Shown one piece after another: positions 12,116 through 21,914 of a stretch of 64,000 nucleotides of DNA. The stretch covers positions 2,302,501 to 2,366,500 of the forward strand of contig NZ_CP087114.1 of the NCBI RefSeq assembly GCF_022559585.1. Direction: 5' to 3'. The stretch comes from Bartonella machadoae (GTDB lineage: Bacteria; Pseudomonadota; Alphaproteobacteria; Rhizobiales; Rhizobiaceae). Position 1 is the stretch's first letter. The number at the start of each line of letters is the position of its first letter. The translations under genes and the position numbers were made by a program. The notes beneath the pieces were generated by a model, which saw only the letters and a list, made by a program, of their open reading frames with translations, did no database searches and was not told where the DNA came from.

Positions 12116-12411
12116 CTTTTGTCTCAAATTTTATCCAACCTCTCAATACAAGATGCAGCGCTTTGCCCATTTTTGACCGTCTGCTCTCCAACCTCCACCA
12201 CAACACCACAAACTTGGCGCCCCATCACTGGAACACGAACAAAACAGCCAATTTCAACCTCCATAGAAGGCGGAACCTCATAACTATAAGCCTGATCAAC
12301 AGGCAGAGGCACCAATACCGAAACAATCTTCCTCTCCCGCACGGCTTCTGTCATATTTGCCTTCATTTTTTGCTTCAAATTTTATCCAACCTCTTATACA
12401 AGGCTGCGCCC
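11912..12411. repeat. Two-copy tandem repeat, period 251 bp, covering the priA 5' end
   Basis: The block starting at 11912 (TTGCCCATTTTTGACCGTC) recurs at 12163, an offset of 251 bases. It covers the first ~70 codons of priA plus about 40 bases upstream of its start. Differences between copies are scattered single bases, so the duplication is not brand-new. Confidence 0.9.
12124..12366 (-). pseudogene. Duplicated priA 5' fragment (N-terminal DNA-binding domain only)
   Basis: An 80-codon open frame nearly identical to the start of priA: it keeps SVLVPLPVDQAYSYEVP and the following strand FVRVPVMGRQVCGVVVEVGE, then runs out of homology and stops after SCIERLDKI. It lacks the helicase and zinc domains, so it cannot act as PriA. 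It keeps its own ATG and upstream sequence, so a short peptide corresponding to part of the 3'-DNA-binding domain could still be made. It lies directly upstream of, and in the same direction as, intact priA. Confidence 0.85.
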
Positions 12412-13360
12412 TTATTTTCTAACATCCGTTAGTAAAACATCCTTTGTGGAACTTACCCTTCCCTCTACAACACCTCACCAATGCACCAACCATCGCTAAA
12501 CCACAAAAAACAGTCCCCTCTTCCCCATAGCAGATACACACCAATAACGATAAACATACACAGCAAAAAGAAACACCAAAAGAGGAACAATTCCTCTGTT
12601 CCATGTTCCATCATTTTCTCTAGAAACTGTATACGAACTCTTTTAATTCGTATGCGCGTGTTTCATCTCCATACTGCTTTCCCTATAACTGCACTGCGGA
12701 AAACCATTTTTTACCCGCTTTACTCTTCTCTCCTTACCAAAAGCATCATTGTCTACAGCAGTTTCACACGAGTCCTTTTAATCGGTATGCGCGTATTTCA
12801 CCCTCATACTGCTTTCCCTGTAACAGCATTGCGGAAAACCATTTACCTGCTTTACTCTTCCCTCCTCACCAAAAGCATCGTTGTCTACAGCAACTTCACA
12901 CGAGCCCTTTTAATCCGTATGCGCGTAATCGGTATGCGCGTATTTGATATTTGCATATTTAATTTTAATATTCACACTTTATAATATTTACATCACTTGT
13001 CTTATAGGAGCTTTTCTTGTAGGAGCTTTGTAGAAAGCCTGTAGTCTCTTTTACTACCCTCTTTTTAGCGAAAACATCTTTTCTACAATAAACATTCGCC
13101 CACCCCTATTGAAAATAAACAAAAACGCCTCCCTTCATAAAAACAAAGTTTGATCAGTCTTAGCATGAATAAGAATGCCTTAAGAATTGACAATATAAAC
13201 AATTCTCTCCTCAATTTTGCTCTCTTTGCAAATTTATATCATGACCTATGAGAGAATAATTCTTCCTCTTGCTTTTACTATCAACAATAGCGCATAACAA
13301 AAAACAGGGTAAAAAATGAGAGACTTTGAAGTCACGAGCTAAAAAACGAGGAAATTTGAT
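12412..13360. other. Long intergenic region between the priA fragment and tal
   Basis: About 950 bases between divergent genes. Besides the tandem repeat described separately, there is a short direct repeat of TAGGAGCTTT near 13004-13030. The plus-strand frame 12481-12984 (167 codons) and the minus-strand frame 12419-12604 (61 codons) have no recognisable features; I do not call them genes. Promoters for priA (minus) and tal (plus) must lie here. Confidence 0.5.
12636..12965. repeat. Tandem repeat, about 2.4 copies, period 132-135 bp
   Basis: The block TTTTAAT(T/C)CG(G)TATGCGCGT begins at 12641, 12776 and 12908, spacings of 135 and 132 bases. Each full unit continues with matching blocks such as ACTGCTTTCCCT, GCGGAAAACCATTT, CTTTACTCTTC and ACCAAAAGCATC. 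The third unit is cut short after a doubled ATGCGCGTA element. Both spacings are multiples of three, so one plus-strand frame stays open across the repeats, but the deduced peptide has no family features. Confidence 0.85.
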
Positions 13361-14014
13361 ATGAAATTTTTTGTGGACAGTGCTAATATTGAAGAGATCC
13401 GAGAATTACAAAATTTAAGCCTCGTTGATGGTGTCACCACAAATCCCTCCCTTATTCTCAAATCAGGACGCAATATTCTTGAAGTCACAAAAGAAATTTG
13501 TTGCCTCATTGATGGGCCTGTTTCTGCTGAAGTGACAGCAACACAATTTGAAAACATGATGCAAGAAGCCGCTGTTTTAGCAAAAATTGCTGATAATATT
13601 TGCATCAAACTTCCCCTAACACTTGATGGATTAAAAGCTTGTAAAGCCCTTACCTCACAGGGATTAAAAACAAATCTTACCCTTTGTTTTTCAGCCACTC
13701 AAGCTCTCTTAGCCGCCAAAGCAGGAGCCACATTTGTCTCACCTTTTATCGGCAGGCTCGATGATTGTTCCATAGACGGCACTGAACTGCTTCATGAAAT
13801 TCGCACAATCTACGATAACTACGGCTTTGCCACACAAATTTTAGCAGCCTCAATTCGCACCGTTAACCATGTCAAAGAAGCGGCGCTAAGCGGCGCAGAT
13901 GTTGCAACTGTTCCACCAGCAATCTTAAAAGCGCTGGTCAAACATCCCCTAACCGATAAAGGTCTACAAATCTTCCTAGAAGATTGGAAAAAAACCGGAC
14001 AAAACATCGCTTAA
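13361..14014 (+). CDS. tal: Transaldolase, small (TalC/fructose-6-phosphate aldolase-like) type
   Basis: A 217-residue TIM-barrel enzyme of the short transaldolase subfamily, which moves a dihydroxyacetone unit between sugar phosphates in the non-oxidative pentose phosphate pathway. The N-terminus [16 protein letters not shown] and GVTTNPSLI are family signatures. The Schiff-base lysine is K83 in ICIKLPLT, followed by [20 protein letters not shown] and [11 protein letters not shown]. Start ATG has GAGG upstream. The 3' end converges on lptE and has been amplified downstream: two further copies of the last ~50 codons follow. The intact reading frame indicates this first copy is functional. Confidence 0.93.
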   Translation: MKFFVDSANIEEIRELQNLSLVDGVTTNPSLILKSGRNILEVTKEICCLIDGPVSAEVTATQFENMMQEAAVLAKIADNICIKLPLTLDGLKACKALTSQGLKTNLTLCFSATQALLAAKAGATFVSPFIGRLDDCSIDGTELLHEIRTIYDNYGFATQILAASIRTVNHVKEAALSGADVATVPPAILKALVKHPLTDKGLQIFLEDWKKTGQNIA

Positions 14015-14390
14015 TGATTTGCTAGATCTTTTCAAAGCATCAGTAAAATCTCTTCGGCTCATTCTTCCGCCACACGACCTTTGCGCATCTTCTTCTGCTT
14101 GCAAAGTTGCAACTTCTTGGCAAAGTCGTGCAAAAGACGCGCGCATACTGACCGTACTCTCAAGAGAAGCACATCTTTCATATCTTACAAAACAGAGGAA
14201 ACTTTACCCATCACGTTCCCGCGAATATTGCAACACCGTTAACCATATCAAAGAAACGGCACTAAGCAGCGCGGATGTCGCAACTGTTCCACCAGCAATC
14301 TTAAAAGCGCTGGTCAAACACCCCCTAACCGATAAAGGTCTACAAATCACCCCAAAAGATTGGAAAAAAACCGGACAAAACATTGCCTAA
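14015..14390. pseudogene. First extra unit: lptE 3' remnant (minus) and tal 3' remnant (plus)
   Basis: Bases 14015-14215 match the end of lptE in the minus direction, and 14240-14390 match the last ~50 codons of tal (ending KKTGQNIA and stop). The remnant tal frame is joined to lptE antisense sequence, giving a 123-codon chimeric frame with no sensible start. Several substitutions relative to tal (for example SSADV for SGADV, ITPKDW for IFLEDW) show relaxed constraint. Confidence 0.85.
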
Positions 14391-14766
14391 TGATTTGCTA
14401 GATCTTTGGAAAGCATCAGTAAAATCTCTTCGGCTAATTCTTCCGCCACACGCCTTTGCGCATCTTACTCGGCTTGCAAAGTCGCAACTTCTTGGCGAAG
14501 TCGTGCAAAAGACGCGCGCATACTAACCGTACTCTCAAGAGAAGCACATCTTTCATATTTTGCAAAACAGAGGAAACTTTATCCATCACCGCTCCCGCAA
14601 ATATTGCAACACCGTTAACCATGTCAAAGAAGCAGCGCTAAGCGGCGCAGATGTCGCAACTGTTCCACCAGCAATCTTAAAAGCGCTGGTCAAACACCCC
14701 CTAACCGATAAAGATCTACAAATCTTCTCAAAAGATTGGCAAAAAACCGGACAAAACATCGCTTAA
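14391..14766. pseudogene. Second extra unit: lptE 3' remnant (minus) and tal 3' remnant (plus)
   Basis: Same structure as the previous unit. The tal remnant (14612-14766) ends WQKTGQNIA; its stop codon overlaps the stop codon of the intact lptE on the other strand by two bases. This unit is somewhat closer to the parent tal than the first one in the [10 protein letters not shown] segment. Confidence 0.85.
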
Positions 14767-15353
14767 TGATTGGCAAGATCTTTTGAAAGCATTAGTAAAA
14801 TCTCTTCGGCTAATTCTTCCGCCACACGCCTTTGCGCATCTTCTTCGGCTTGCAAAGTTGCATATTCTTGGCGAAGTCGTTCAAAAGACGCGCTCATACT
14901 GACCGTACTCTCAGTAAGAAGAACATCTTGCATATCTCGCAAAACATAGGAAACTTTACCCATCACCGTTCCAACAGAAGGACGCCTCTCTCTTTTCCTA
15001 TCGTAATTCACCTCTATCTCTACAGAATCTCGTGTAAAGGTGGATGTTTTCAATGCCAATTGATAAGCTGGGGTCAAAGGTTTACCCCCATTTCCATAAA
15101 GAAGAAACAGCAAATGATTGCGTACCATTTGACTAAAGCGATCTGACGGTTCTGCAACGATAATAGAAGCCAATTTTTCCGAAAGGCTCAAAGATCTTTG
15201 CTTTGCAGATGAATCATCAAAAACAGAATTTACAGAACCCATTGTTGTCGAAATCTGCGATCCCTGCTGATAAAGCGGTTCAATTTTGCACCCACACAAC
15301 AGCGTAAGAAAACCAGCTAAGCCGACAAAAAGAAATTTCCTAAACAACGACAT
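14763..15353 (-). CDS. lptE: LPS-assembly lipoprotein LptE
   Basis: LptE is the outer-membrane lipoprotein that plugs the LptD barrel and delivers LPS to the cell surface. The 196-residue product begins [16 protein letters not shown] and has a lipobox LLCGC with the lipidated cysteine near residue 22, followed by KIEPLYQ, typical of alphaproteobacterial LptE. The C-terminal half is helical and charged. The ATG at 15353 has AGGA 7 bases upstream and overlaps the end of leuS by 14 bases; an in-frame upstream ATG at 15374 is less likely. leuS-lptE is the conserved gene order (holA usually follows but is absent here). Identification rests on context plus lipoprotein features. Confidence 0.85.
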   Translation of the reverse strand: MSLFRKFLFVGLAGFLTLLCGCKIEPLYQQGSQISTTMGSVNSVFDDSSAKQRSLSLSEKLASIIVAEPSDRFSQMVRNHLLFLLYGNGGKPLTPAYQLALKTSTFTRDSVEIEVNYDRKRERRPSVGTVMGKVSYVLRDMQDVLLTESTVSMSASFERLRQEYATLQAEEDAQRRVAEELAEEILLMLSKDLANH

Positions 15354-17988
15354 TGACAATCCTTTTTGGAACAATAATCATTTTCTTGACCGATTTTTCA
15401 ACAAGCTGCGCTTTTACAAAATCAAGATTTAAAACAGCTTCTTCAATCATTGCTTCATTTGCTGTTGCTGCTACTTGCACTTCACCACGTTTTTTACCAT
15501 TAATCTGTACCGGTAAAGTATAGCATTCTTCAACGATTAATGCGGGGTCATAAACAGGCCACGCAAGCTCAGAAATCAAAGATTTCTCACCTAAAGCAGC
15601 ATGACATTCCTCCGCCAAATGAGGCATAATAGGCGCAATCAGTGCAAGAAAAAAACCCAGCGCTTGCCGCAAAGCAGCCTTCATGTCACTTTCAATATTC
15701 TCTACATTATTTAATAAAGGTGCCATAATATTCAAGAACTCATAAAGGCGTGCAATGGCACGATTAAAGGCAAATTTTTCCAAATCATCTTCGACAGCAC
15801 AAAGGATACGATGTGCTGTTTTCGAGAGTTCCAAAGCTGCTCCCTGCTGCCCTGCGCATGGTGTAACGTCCTTTAACACTGGAGCGCTCACAGCCACACA
15901 GCGCCAAACACGTTGTACAAAGCGGTGTGCACCCTCAACACCAGATTCCGTCCAGATAACATCGCGTTCAGGAGGAGAATCTGACAACACAAACCAGCGT
16001 ACAGTATCGGCTCCATAGGATGCGATAATATCATCAGGATCAACAACATTCCTTTTTGATTTTGACATTTTTTCAATCAAACCAATTGTCACTTCACTTT
16101 TATCGGACAATTTATAAGCCTGACGTTTTCCATCTTTTTCAACAATTGAAATTTCCTCTGGTGAAACCCACCCCTGATCATCCCGATAGGTTTCATGAAC
16201 CACCATCCCTTGGGTAAAAAGCCCCTTAAATGGCTCATCAACCGTCACATAACCCATTATTTTCATAACCCGCATAAAAAAGCGCGCATAAAGGAGGTGT
16301 AAAATGGCATGTTCAATTCCACCAATATATTGTTGCACAGGCAACCATTCTGTTGCTGCTTTTCTGTCGACGGGTTCTTGTGCAAAGGGCGCAGTAAATC
16401 GTGCATAATACCAGGAAGAGTCAACAAATGTATCCATGGTATCGGTTTCACGTCGTGCCTGCTGACCACAGGTAGGACAAGCAACACTCTGCCATGTTTT
16501 ATGGCGATCAAGAGGGTTGCCCGGTTGATCAAAAGCCACATCATCAGGTAACACCACGGGCAAATCAGCGTGTGGCACCGGTACCACTCCACAAGACGGA
16601 CAATGGATCATTGGAATCGGACATCCCCAATAACGTTGACGCGAAATTCCCCAATCACGCAATCGAAATTGCACGGTTTTTTGCCCCTGAGGCTGCCCAT
16701 GAAGCATTTGCCCCTCAAGCCTTTTCGCTGCTTCTTCAAAAGCTTGCTGTGGTGTTAAACCATCCAAAAAACTTGAATTGATCATCACGCCATCACCAGT
16801 ATAAGGCGTTTCTCCAATCATAAAATTGTCTCTCTCAACCCCTTTTGGCAAAACCACCGGTTTTATGGGAAGATCATATTTACGTGCAAAATCAAAATCT
16901 CTCTGATCATGGGCAGGACAACCAAAAACAACCCCTGTTCCATAATCCATCAATACAAAATTGGCGATATAAACGGGAACATGCACCGTTGAATCAAAGG
17001 GATGAACAGCCAAAAGTGATGTACGAAACCCTTGTTTTTCAGCAGTTTCAAGAGCGACAGTTGTTGTTCCACCACAACGACATTCTTCAATAAAAGCCTC
17101 CAGCGCCTTATCTTTTTGCGCAAGTGCCTTTGCAAGAGGATGATCAACAGCCAACGCCAAAAAAGAAGCGCCAAAAAGCGTATCAGGCCGCGTTGAATAA
17201 CAGACAACTTCATTGAATGCCTCACAAACTGCATCATCAGGCTCTGTTGACTTTAAAGCCCAACGAATGAGTAAGCCTTGTGACTTACCAATCCAATTTT
17301 TTTGCATAGTGCGCACTTTTTCCGGCCACTGTTCAAGCTTTTCAAGACCCGCCAAAAGATCTTCACTAAAATCACTAATTTTGAAAAACCATTGCGTCAA
17401 TTCACGCTGTTCGACCAACGCACCAGAACGCCATCCCCGCCCATCAATCACCTGTTCATTTGCCAACACAGTGTGATCAACCGGATCCCAATTCACCTTA
17501 GCCACTTTGCGTGCAACAAAACCTTTCTGATAAAGATCAAGAAACAACATTTGTTGGCGATGGTAATAATCCACATCACAAGTAGCAAACTCACGTGACC
17601 AATCCACTGAAAGCCCTAATTGCTTTAATTGCCCCCGCATCACCGCGATATTTTGATAGGTCCACGCCTTTGGATGCACTTTATTCTGCATAGCAGCATT
17701 TTCAGCTGGCATCCCAAAAGCATCCCATCCCATGGGGTGAAGCACATTAAACCCCTTTGCACGTTTATAGCGCGCAACAACATCCCCCATGGCATAATTG
17801 CGCACATGCCCCATGTGAATGCGCCCAGAAGGATAAGGAAACATCTCTAAAACATAATATTTTTCACGGTGGTCCTCTTGAACGGTCTGAAAAATCTTCT
17901 TTTCATCCCAAATTGCTTGCCACCTTTGTTCGCGGGCACGTGGATTATAGCGTTCGCCTAAATGAGAATGTTCAATTGCCATTGTCAT
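15340..17988 (-). CDS. leuS: Leucyl-tRNA synthetase
   Basis: A class I aminoacyl-tRNA synthetase that charges tRNA-Leu. The HIGH motif appears as HMGH at residues 58-61 in [19 protein letters not shown]; the KMSKS loop is at about residues 638-642 ([13 protein letters not shown]). The CP1 editing domain lies between, with [15 protein letters not shown] containing the conserved editing aspartate, and the leucine-specific WYYARFTAP segment follows. The length of 882 residues is normal. Two ATGs (17988 and 17982) are possible starts; AAAGAG precedes the first. It forms an operon with lptE through a 14-base overlap. Confidence 0.97.
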   Translation of the reverse strand: MTMAIEHSHLGERYNPRAREQRWQAIWDEKKIFQTVQEDHREKYYVLEMFPYPSGRIHMGHVRNYAMGDVVARYKRAKGFNVLHPMGWDAFGMPAENAAMQNKVHPKAWTYQNIAVMRGQLKQLGLSVDWSREFATCDVDYYHRQQMLFLDLYQKGFVARKVAKVNWDPVDHTVLANEQVIDGRGWRSGALVEQRELTQWFFKISDFSEDLLAGLEKLEQWPEKVRTMQKNWIGKSQGLLIRWALKSTEPDDAVCEAFNEVVCYSTRPDTLFGASFLALAVDHPLAKALAQKDKALEAFIEECRCGGTTTVALETAEKQGFRTSLLAVHPFDSTVHVPVYIANFVLMDYGTGVVFGCPAHDQRDFDFARKYDLPIKPVVLPKGVERDNFMIGETPYTGDGVMINSSFLDGLTPQQAFEEAAKRLEGQMLHGQPQGQKTVQFRLRDWGISRQRYWGCPIPMIHCPSCGVVPVPHADLPVVLPDDVAFDQPGNPLDRHKTWQSVACPTCGQQARRETDTMDTFVDSSWYYARFTAPFAQEPVDRKAATEWLPVQQYIGGIEHAILHLLYARFFMRVMKIMGYVTVDEPFKGLFTQGMVVHETYRDDQGWVSPEEISIVEKDGKRQAYKLSDKSEVTIGLIEKMSKSKRNVVDPDDIIASYGADTVRWFVLSDSPPERDVIWTESGVEGAHRFVQRVWRCVAVSAPVLKDVTPCAGQQGAALELSKTAHRILCAVEDDLEKFAFNRAIARLYEFLNIMAPLLNNVENIESDMKAALRQALGFFLALIAPIMPHLAEECHAALGEKSLISELAWPVYDPALIVEECYTLPVQINGKKRGEVQVAATANEAMIEEAVLNLDFVKAQLVEKSVKKMIIVPKRIVNVVV

Positions 17989-18157
17989 GATACTCTTTAT
18001 AAAATTGAACTAAAAACTTGTTTTTATGCTTGACCATGGATTAACCTCATCGTCAATATTTTCAATCACTATTTTATTAAGTATCTTACAAAACATTTAT
18101 AAGCAATTGCTATAAATCATTGTTCAATCCTTTAATAAAAAGAAAAAGAGTACATTT

Positions 18158-18862
18158 ATGCACACAGAAAACAACCCCTCACCTCATTCCTCCTCCAATT
18201 CCTCCATTGAAGCGTGGAAAAATCTTCAAAAGGACATTGCAGCAACATGTCAAAGCTATAACCGCTCCCCAGAAGAAGTCCAACTTATTGCTGTTTCAAA
18301 AACTGTCCAAGCAGAGAATATTCGCCCCATTTTGCAAGCAGGACAGCGTCTTTTCGCAGAAAACCGTGTACAAGAAGCTGCTGAAAAATGGCCCCGCCTG
18401 CGTCAACAATTTGAAAGGATTGAACTTCACCTCATCGGTCCTTTGCAATCCAATAAAACAGCAGAAGCTGTTAAAATTTTTGATGTCATTCAAACCGTTG
18501 ATCGTGAAAAAATAGCCAGAAGCTTAGCAGAAGAAATGCAAAAACAGAACAAACACCTCCCCTGCTATGTCCAAGTTAATATTGGTTTAGAGCCGCAAAA
18601 AAGTGGTATTACACCAGAGGAAGTCGTCCCTTTCGTTACCCAATGCAAAAATCAATACGGACTTGATATTATCGGCCTTATGGCAATTCCCCCCGTGCAA
18701 GAAAACCCTGGCCCCTATTTCGCACTGTTAGCAAAATTAGCCAAGAAAGCCAATCTTGCAAAGCTTTCGATGGGCATGTCCAATGACTTTAAAACCGCTC
18801 TACAATTTGGCTCTAACGTCGTTCGCATTGGCTCTGCTTTATTTGGACAACGCCCTGTTTAA
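18158..18862 (+). CDS. YggS/PROSC-family pyridoxal phosphate homeostasis protein
   Basis: A PLP-binding fold-type III protein without known catalytic activity that keeps free PLP and amino/keto acid pools in balance. The PLP-binding lysine is K48 in LIAVSKTV; other family blocks are FAENRVQEA, LHLIGPLQSNK, VNIGLEPQKSGI, GLMAIPP and the C-terminal SMGMSNDFKTAL and VRIGSALFG. The 234-residue length includes a ~15-residue Ser/His/Pro-rich N-terminal lead. It diverges from leuS, a neighbourhood often seen in rhizobial genomes. Confidence 0.92.
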   Translation: MHTENNPSPHSSSNSSIEAWKNLQKDIAATCQSYNRSPEEVQLIAVSKTVQAENIRPILQAGQRLFAENRVQEAAEKWPRLRQQFERIELHLIGPLQSNKTAEAVKIFDVIQTVDREKIARSLAEEMQKQNKHLPCYVQVNIGLEPQKSGITPEEVVPFVTQCKNQYGLDIIGLMAIPPVQENPGPYFALLAKLAKKANLAKLSMGMSNDFKTALQFGSNVVRIGSALFGQRPV

Positions 18863-19544
18863 TGCATCTTTACTAAAAGTGCTATAAAACAAAAAATGCT
18901 GCAATAAAGAACCCATTTGTTATGATAGAATAATACAGATGCGCTCCACATGAATGGAAAAAAGAAACCACACGATAAACAATAGCAAAAACGCGATAAA
19001 CCATGGCAAAACCATTGCATATAGTTATTGCGAAGATTCCCGTTTTAAAAAACCACCAATGCCATCAACCACTCCAATCGAAAAAAACGGCGTACTCCTT
19101 GCCAATGACGTAAGACAAGTAAAAACAGACTTAATATGGACGTAAATACGACACCCAAATTCTCATGTAAACCAATTAGCTCAATAAGCCCCTCAATACT
19201 CGAGAGAATTTTAACAACTATATGAATAAAACCATGAAGCAATCATACGGACAGCATAGCATAAAAATTTTCTACTCACTAAAAAGAATAACAGGTAGTA
19301 ATTACCTGTAAAAAGAACAACCAAGCAAAGTAAGCAGAAAAAGTCTTAAAACGTAGATACAAAACAACACATTGATTTATAAAGATAAATATTCATTTTC
19401 AACTTGTATCATAGCCCCGAAGCTTGAAAGATTGTCCTATCTTAAATCATTTCATTTTGATTCAACTGAAGCACTTGCTGACACATCACAAGCGGAGCTG
19501 GTGTGTGGATAAAAAACTCTAAAAAAGGGATAAAAATACCTGTT
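18863..19544. other. Gene-poor region
   Basis: No convincing gene. A 65-codon minus-strand frame (19045-19242) encodes a hydrophobic stretch but depends on a TTG start and has no ribosome binding site. The last ~120 bases (from about 19425) match the sequence that also precedes the integrase relics at 37.2 and 49.6 kb. Confidence 0.4.
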
Positions 19545-19740
19545 ATGAATCGTCTAAAGACCACGAGCTGTCGCAACATTGGGGGCTGGCGAAGAGTATG
19601 ATGGCGCCAGCTTTACCTTCATAAGCGTAAAGATGGTGGTGTTCAATGACTTGTACGCTCTATCATCATCATCCACAGGTAGCGTCGTGAAATGAGCTTG
19701 TGGGCGGGTGCTTTAAGACGACACCAATTCTTATGCAAAC
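19545..19740 (+). pseudogene. Integrase 5' relic (copy A)
   Basis: Starting at ATGAATCGTC the sequence parallels the integrase remnant at 49.7 kb: CGCAACATTGGGGGC, AAGAGTATGATGGCGCCAG and CTTCATAAGCGTAAAGATGG align block by block, corresponding to NIGGxKxYDGAxLYLHKRKDGG of the N-terminal arm-binding (DUF4102-like) domain of P4-type tyrosine integrases. Frame shifts interrupt it, and nothing of the catalytic domain follows. Confidence 0.7.
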
Positions 19741-20168
19741 CCATTGGTTAGCCTCTAAAGAACCCCATTAAACACCAAAAGCCATATAACAGCCTGACAA
19801 CAATCCGTAAAAACAACAAAAAAAGAGAGACTTTCCATACATGACAGAATAAAAGGCGACAAATAATCAATCAAAAAAATAAAACGATTACCCCGCACAT
19901 ACACACAAAACAAGAGAAACGAGACTGCGCTCGATATGCACATCCCTTTCTTCGCGCTCTTTTAAACATCTTCACCAAGAATATTAATTTTCAAAATGTT
20001 CTATTTGCTTTTATTAATTTACAAAAAGAATATTATATTAATATATAAAATATTTTAAAATATTATAAATAAAAATATCATTTATTACACAATGTGTATG
20101 TATTTTTATACAAAAATATATTTAATTATTTGCAGATATGCTTTGTTCTATAATAAAATTATATTTGA
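19741..20168. other. AT-rich intergenic region
   Basis: No supported gene. A 62-codon hydrophobic minus-strand frame (19755-19943) has no ribosome binding site and no family resemblance. The 20000-20170 part is almost pure A/T. Confidence 0.35.
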
Positions 20169-20414
20169 TATCTTAAAAAGAAAAATGATAAGCATGGTGC
20201 AACAGGTTTTTGGGGAGAGTGTAATATTGGTGATTATATTGCGAATACAAGTGAAACAGCACTCTTAACCAGCGGTGCACTAATAGGAGGTACCGTACTG
20301 TCAAATGTTCTATTTCCGGAATTTACAGTACCGTTAGAAGTAGCTGCAGCAACAGGCTATGGAACAGGAGCGCTTGCAGGTTTTTCTAGCACAGTCAAAG
20401 GATGCCGTAAATAA
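20169..20414 (+). pseudogene. Small Gly/Ala-rich hydrophobic peptide, no start codon in frame
   Basis: An 81-codon open frame whose product contains HGATGFWGECNIGDY, then a glycine-rich hydrophobic stretch (LLTSGALIGGTVLSNVLF), AAATGYGTGALAGF and a terminal KGCRK. There is no ATG, GTG or TTG in this frame; the only nearby ATG (20185) is in another frame and reaches a stop after 27 codons. So it is either a decayed gene with a 5' frameshift or uses an unusual start. The composition, two cysteines and small size recall class II bacteriocins, but this is a resemblance of composition only. Confidence 0.35.
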
Positions 20415-20584
20415 GCTCAAAGAGCGTTAATTTAATTTATAAAACTAAGAAAGCTATCTCTAAAGTTAATAACATGATAAACACGCATTTAATAAATATA
20501 GAAATAACTGTTCATTATGAATGAATAATACTTTAGAGATAGATATTTTATAATAGATGTATTTTATATTGAGTTTAAATTATA

Positions 20585-20758
20585 ATGGATATTTATCATA
20601 AATTATTGGAAGCATTATTTCAAACAATTTTAGTTGGAATAATATTTATAATTGTGCTGAAATTGAAAGGATACAATATTAAAAAGCGTATAATGTACTT
20701 ATTAGTTATGTTAACAACAGTTTTTACGCTTATATTTTTATATAAATGCATTAAATAA
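20585..20758 (+). CDS. Small two-helix membrane protein, unrecognised
   Basis: A 57-residue product with two hydrophobic helices (about 8-26, FQTILVGIIFIIVL, and 37-53, MYLLVMLTTVFTLIFLY) separated by a basic turn KGYNIKKR. No clear ribosome binding site. It lies 170 bases after the Gly/Ala-rich frame and 245 bases before another tiny hydrophobic ORF, all on the plus strand. The layout would fit a small immunity or holin-like protein, but nothing in the sequence proves it is expressed. Confidence 0.35.
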   Translation: MDIYHKLLEALFQTILVGIIFIIVLKLKGYNIKKRIMYLLVMLTTVFTLIFLYKCIK

Positions 20759-21002
20759 CCAAAAGTATTCTATGTATTAATTATATATTTCTATTTTTAT
20801 TATTTTTCAGTAAAAATTTGCTTTATAGCTATAGCTTACCTATAATATTATTTTTGTTACTAGGTATTCTATGAATTATTATAGTATTTTTGCATAAATA
20901 TTTCAATTTATAACGTTATAAATAAATTGTCCTAAAGATAAACAAATTTAATTTCAAGGATATCTATTCTGTCTCATACAGTGTAATCAGGGTTTTGTTA
21001 TA

Positions 21003-21131
21003 ATGAATATCCATTATGAAATCGCAAATTTGTTTTTCGCAATAATTATATTTCCCTCTGTTTTTTTTATTTTTTATAGAAAAATTTTAGGTACAATCGG
21101 AAGTCATCTATCAGATCTTCTTTATTTTTAA
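21003..21131 (+). CDS. Very small hydrophobic protein, unrecognised
   Basis: A 42-codon frame (MNIHYEIANLFFAIIIFP...) with one long hydrophobic helix followed by a basic end and HLSDLLYF. Similar in style to the 57-residue protein before it. In DNA this AT-rich, short frames with Phe/Ile/Leu codons occur by chance, so support is weak. Confidence 0.22.
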   Translation: MNIHYEIANLFFAIIIFPSVFFIFYRKILGTIGSHLSDLLYF

Positions 21132-21804
21132 GTGTTATATGCTTTAGTATTGATTTTTTACGGAGATATTTCAATTTATATTAAGTCTTAATAAAATTTT
21201 CTTTTATAAGACAACACAGCAACACAAAGAACATACAAATCGATACATTATCCAGCATATATCTCTACTTTAAAAGAGGATATTTTAGGGCGTGCACCGT
21301 CAAAGAGTTCATTTGATTTTTTTGTCGTAAAAAACAAAAAAAGATGTTAATATTCCTATTTTCAATGCATTGCTCACTTATCGAAATCTTTAAGAAACAT
21401 GTCTCTTTTTCCCCATCTCCCAGCATCACCCCCCTAGAATTATTTGTAAACACTATAACACAAAGCACTAAAGAACACATTTTTACATTTACGCAAAGAA
21501 CAAATCTCTACCATCGTAATATTTGCCTTTCGTAAATGACTTTACAAATGCTGTCGATAATCTATCACCCACATCCCATCGACGTACAACACTTTATATG
21601 AAATTTCTTCAAACGTTCATTTCTTGATGCGCTTATAAAAAACCATCCATAACAATACGTATTTTTACAATATTTATAATATGCTTTGCTGTATTTAAGC
21701 CCCGTAAAACAGTGTAAAAAGAGTCTCTGTTTAAGACATCTCTTTAATAAAAACGCCTCAGATTTTAAAATTGACTATACTAATCTTTTTAATTTAGTCT
21801 AATC
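21132..21804. other. AT-rich intergenic region before acs
   Basis: Nothing gene-like is supported. Short opposing frames around 21265-21535 overlap each other and lack ribosome binding sites. The acs promoter must lie in or after this stretch. Confidence 0.4.
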
Positions 21805-21842
21805 CCCAAAAGAGACTTTTCATTTAAGAAAAGACTTTTGGG
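21805..21842 (+). promoter_or_regulatory. Long stem-loop in the acs 5' untranslated region
   Basis: CCCAAAAG (21805-21812) pairs with CTTTTGGG (21835-21842), and inside it CTTTTC (21816-21821) pairs with GAAAAG (21828-21833) around an ATTTAA loop; the two stems are separated by a small asymmetric internal loop. It ends about 70 bases before the acs ATG. No T run follows on either strand, so it is not a standard terminator; a role in mRNA stability or regulation is inferred. Confidence 0.5.
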
Positions 21843-21914
21843 AAAATCCTGCCAAAAACACAACAATACAACCGCTGATTTTTCCAAAGAATAAATTATA
21901 AAGAGAGGGAACCC

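Larger units (their letters stand above)
13857..14984. repeat. Three-copy tandem repeat, period 376 bp, of the tal/lptE convergent 3' ends
   Basis: The junction AATGATTTGC/AATGATTGGC after the tal stop is found at 14013, 14389 and 14765, exactly 376 bases apart each time. Each unit holds the last ~155 bases of tal on the plus strand and the last ~200 bases of lptE on the minus strand. Only the left copy is joined to full-length tal and only the right copy to full-length lptE. Both genes contain CACCGTT at the unit edge (tal near 13857, lptE near 14985), suggesting unequal recombination at a short homology. Confidence 0.9.

Noticed and set aside
12419..12604. 61-codon Cys-rich minus-strand frame
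   Set aside because: Contains an inverted repeat that accounts for part of it; no family resemblance and no clear ribosome binding site.
12481..12984. 167-codon frame across the tandem repeats
   Set aside because: Open mainly because the repeat period is a multiple of three; no start signal and no protein-like features beyond the repeated peptide.
14019..14390. 123-codon frame after tal
   Set aside because: A chimera of lptE antisense and tal 3' sequence from the tandem duplication, not a gene.
19045..19242. Hydrophobic 65-codon minus-strand frame
   Set aside because: Depends on a TTG start, no ribosome binding site, no conservation signal visible.
18863..21900. Search for tRNA, tmRNA or other structured RNA in the long gaps
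   Set aside because: No cloverleaf-like arrangement or conserved TPsiC-type segment was seen here or in the other intergenic regions.
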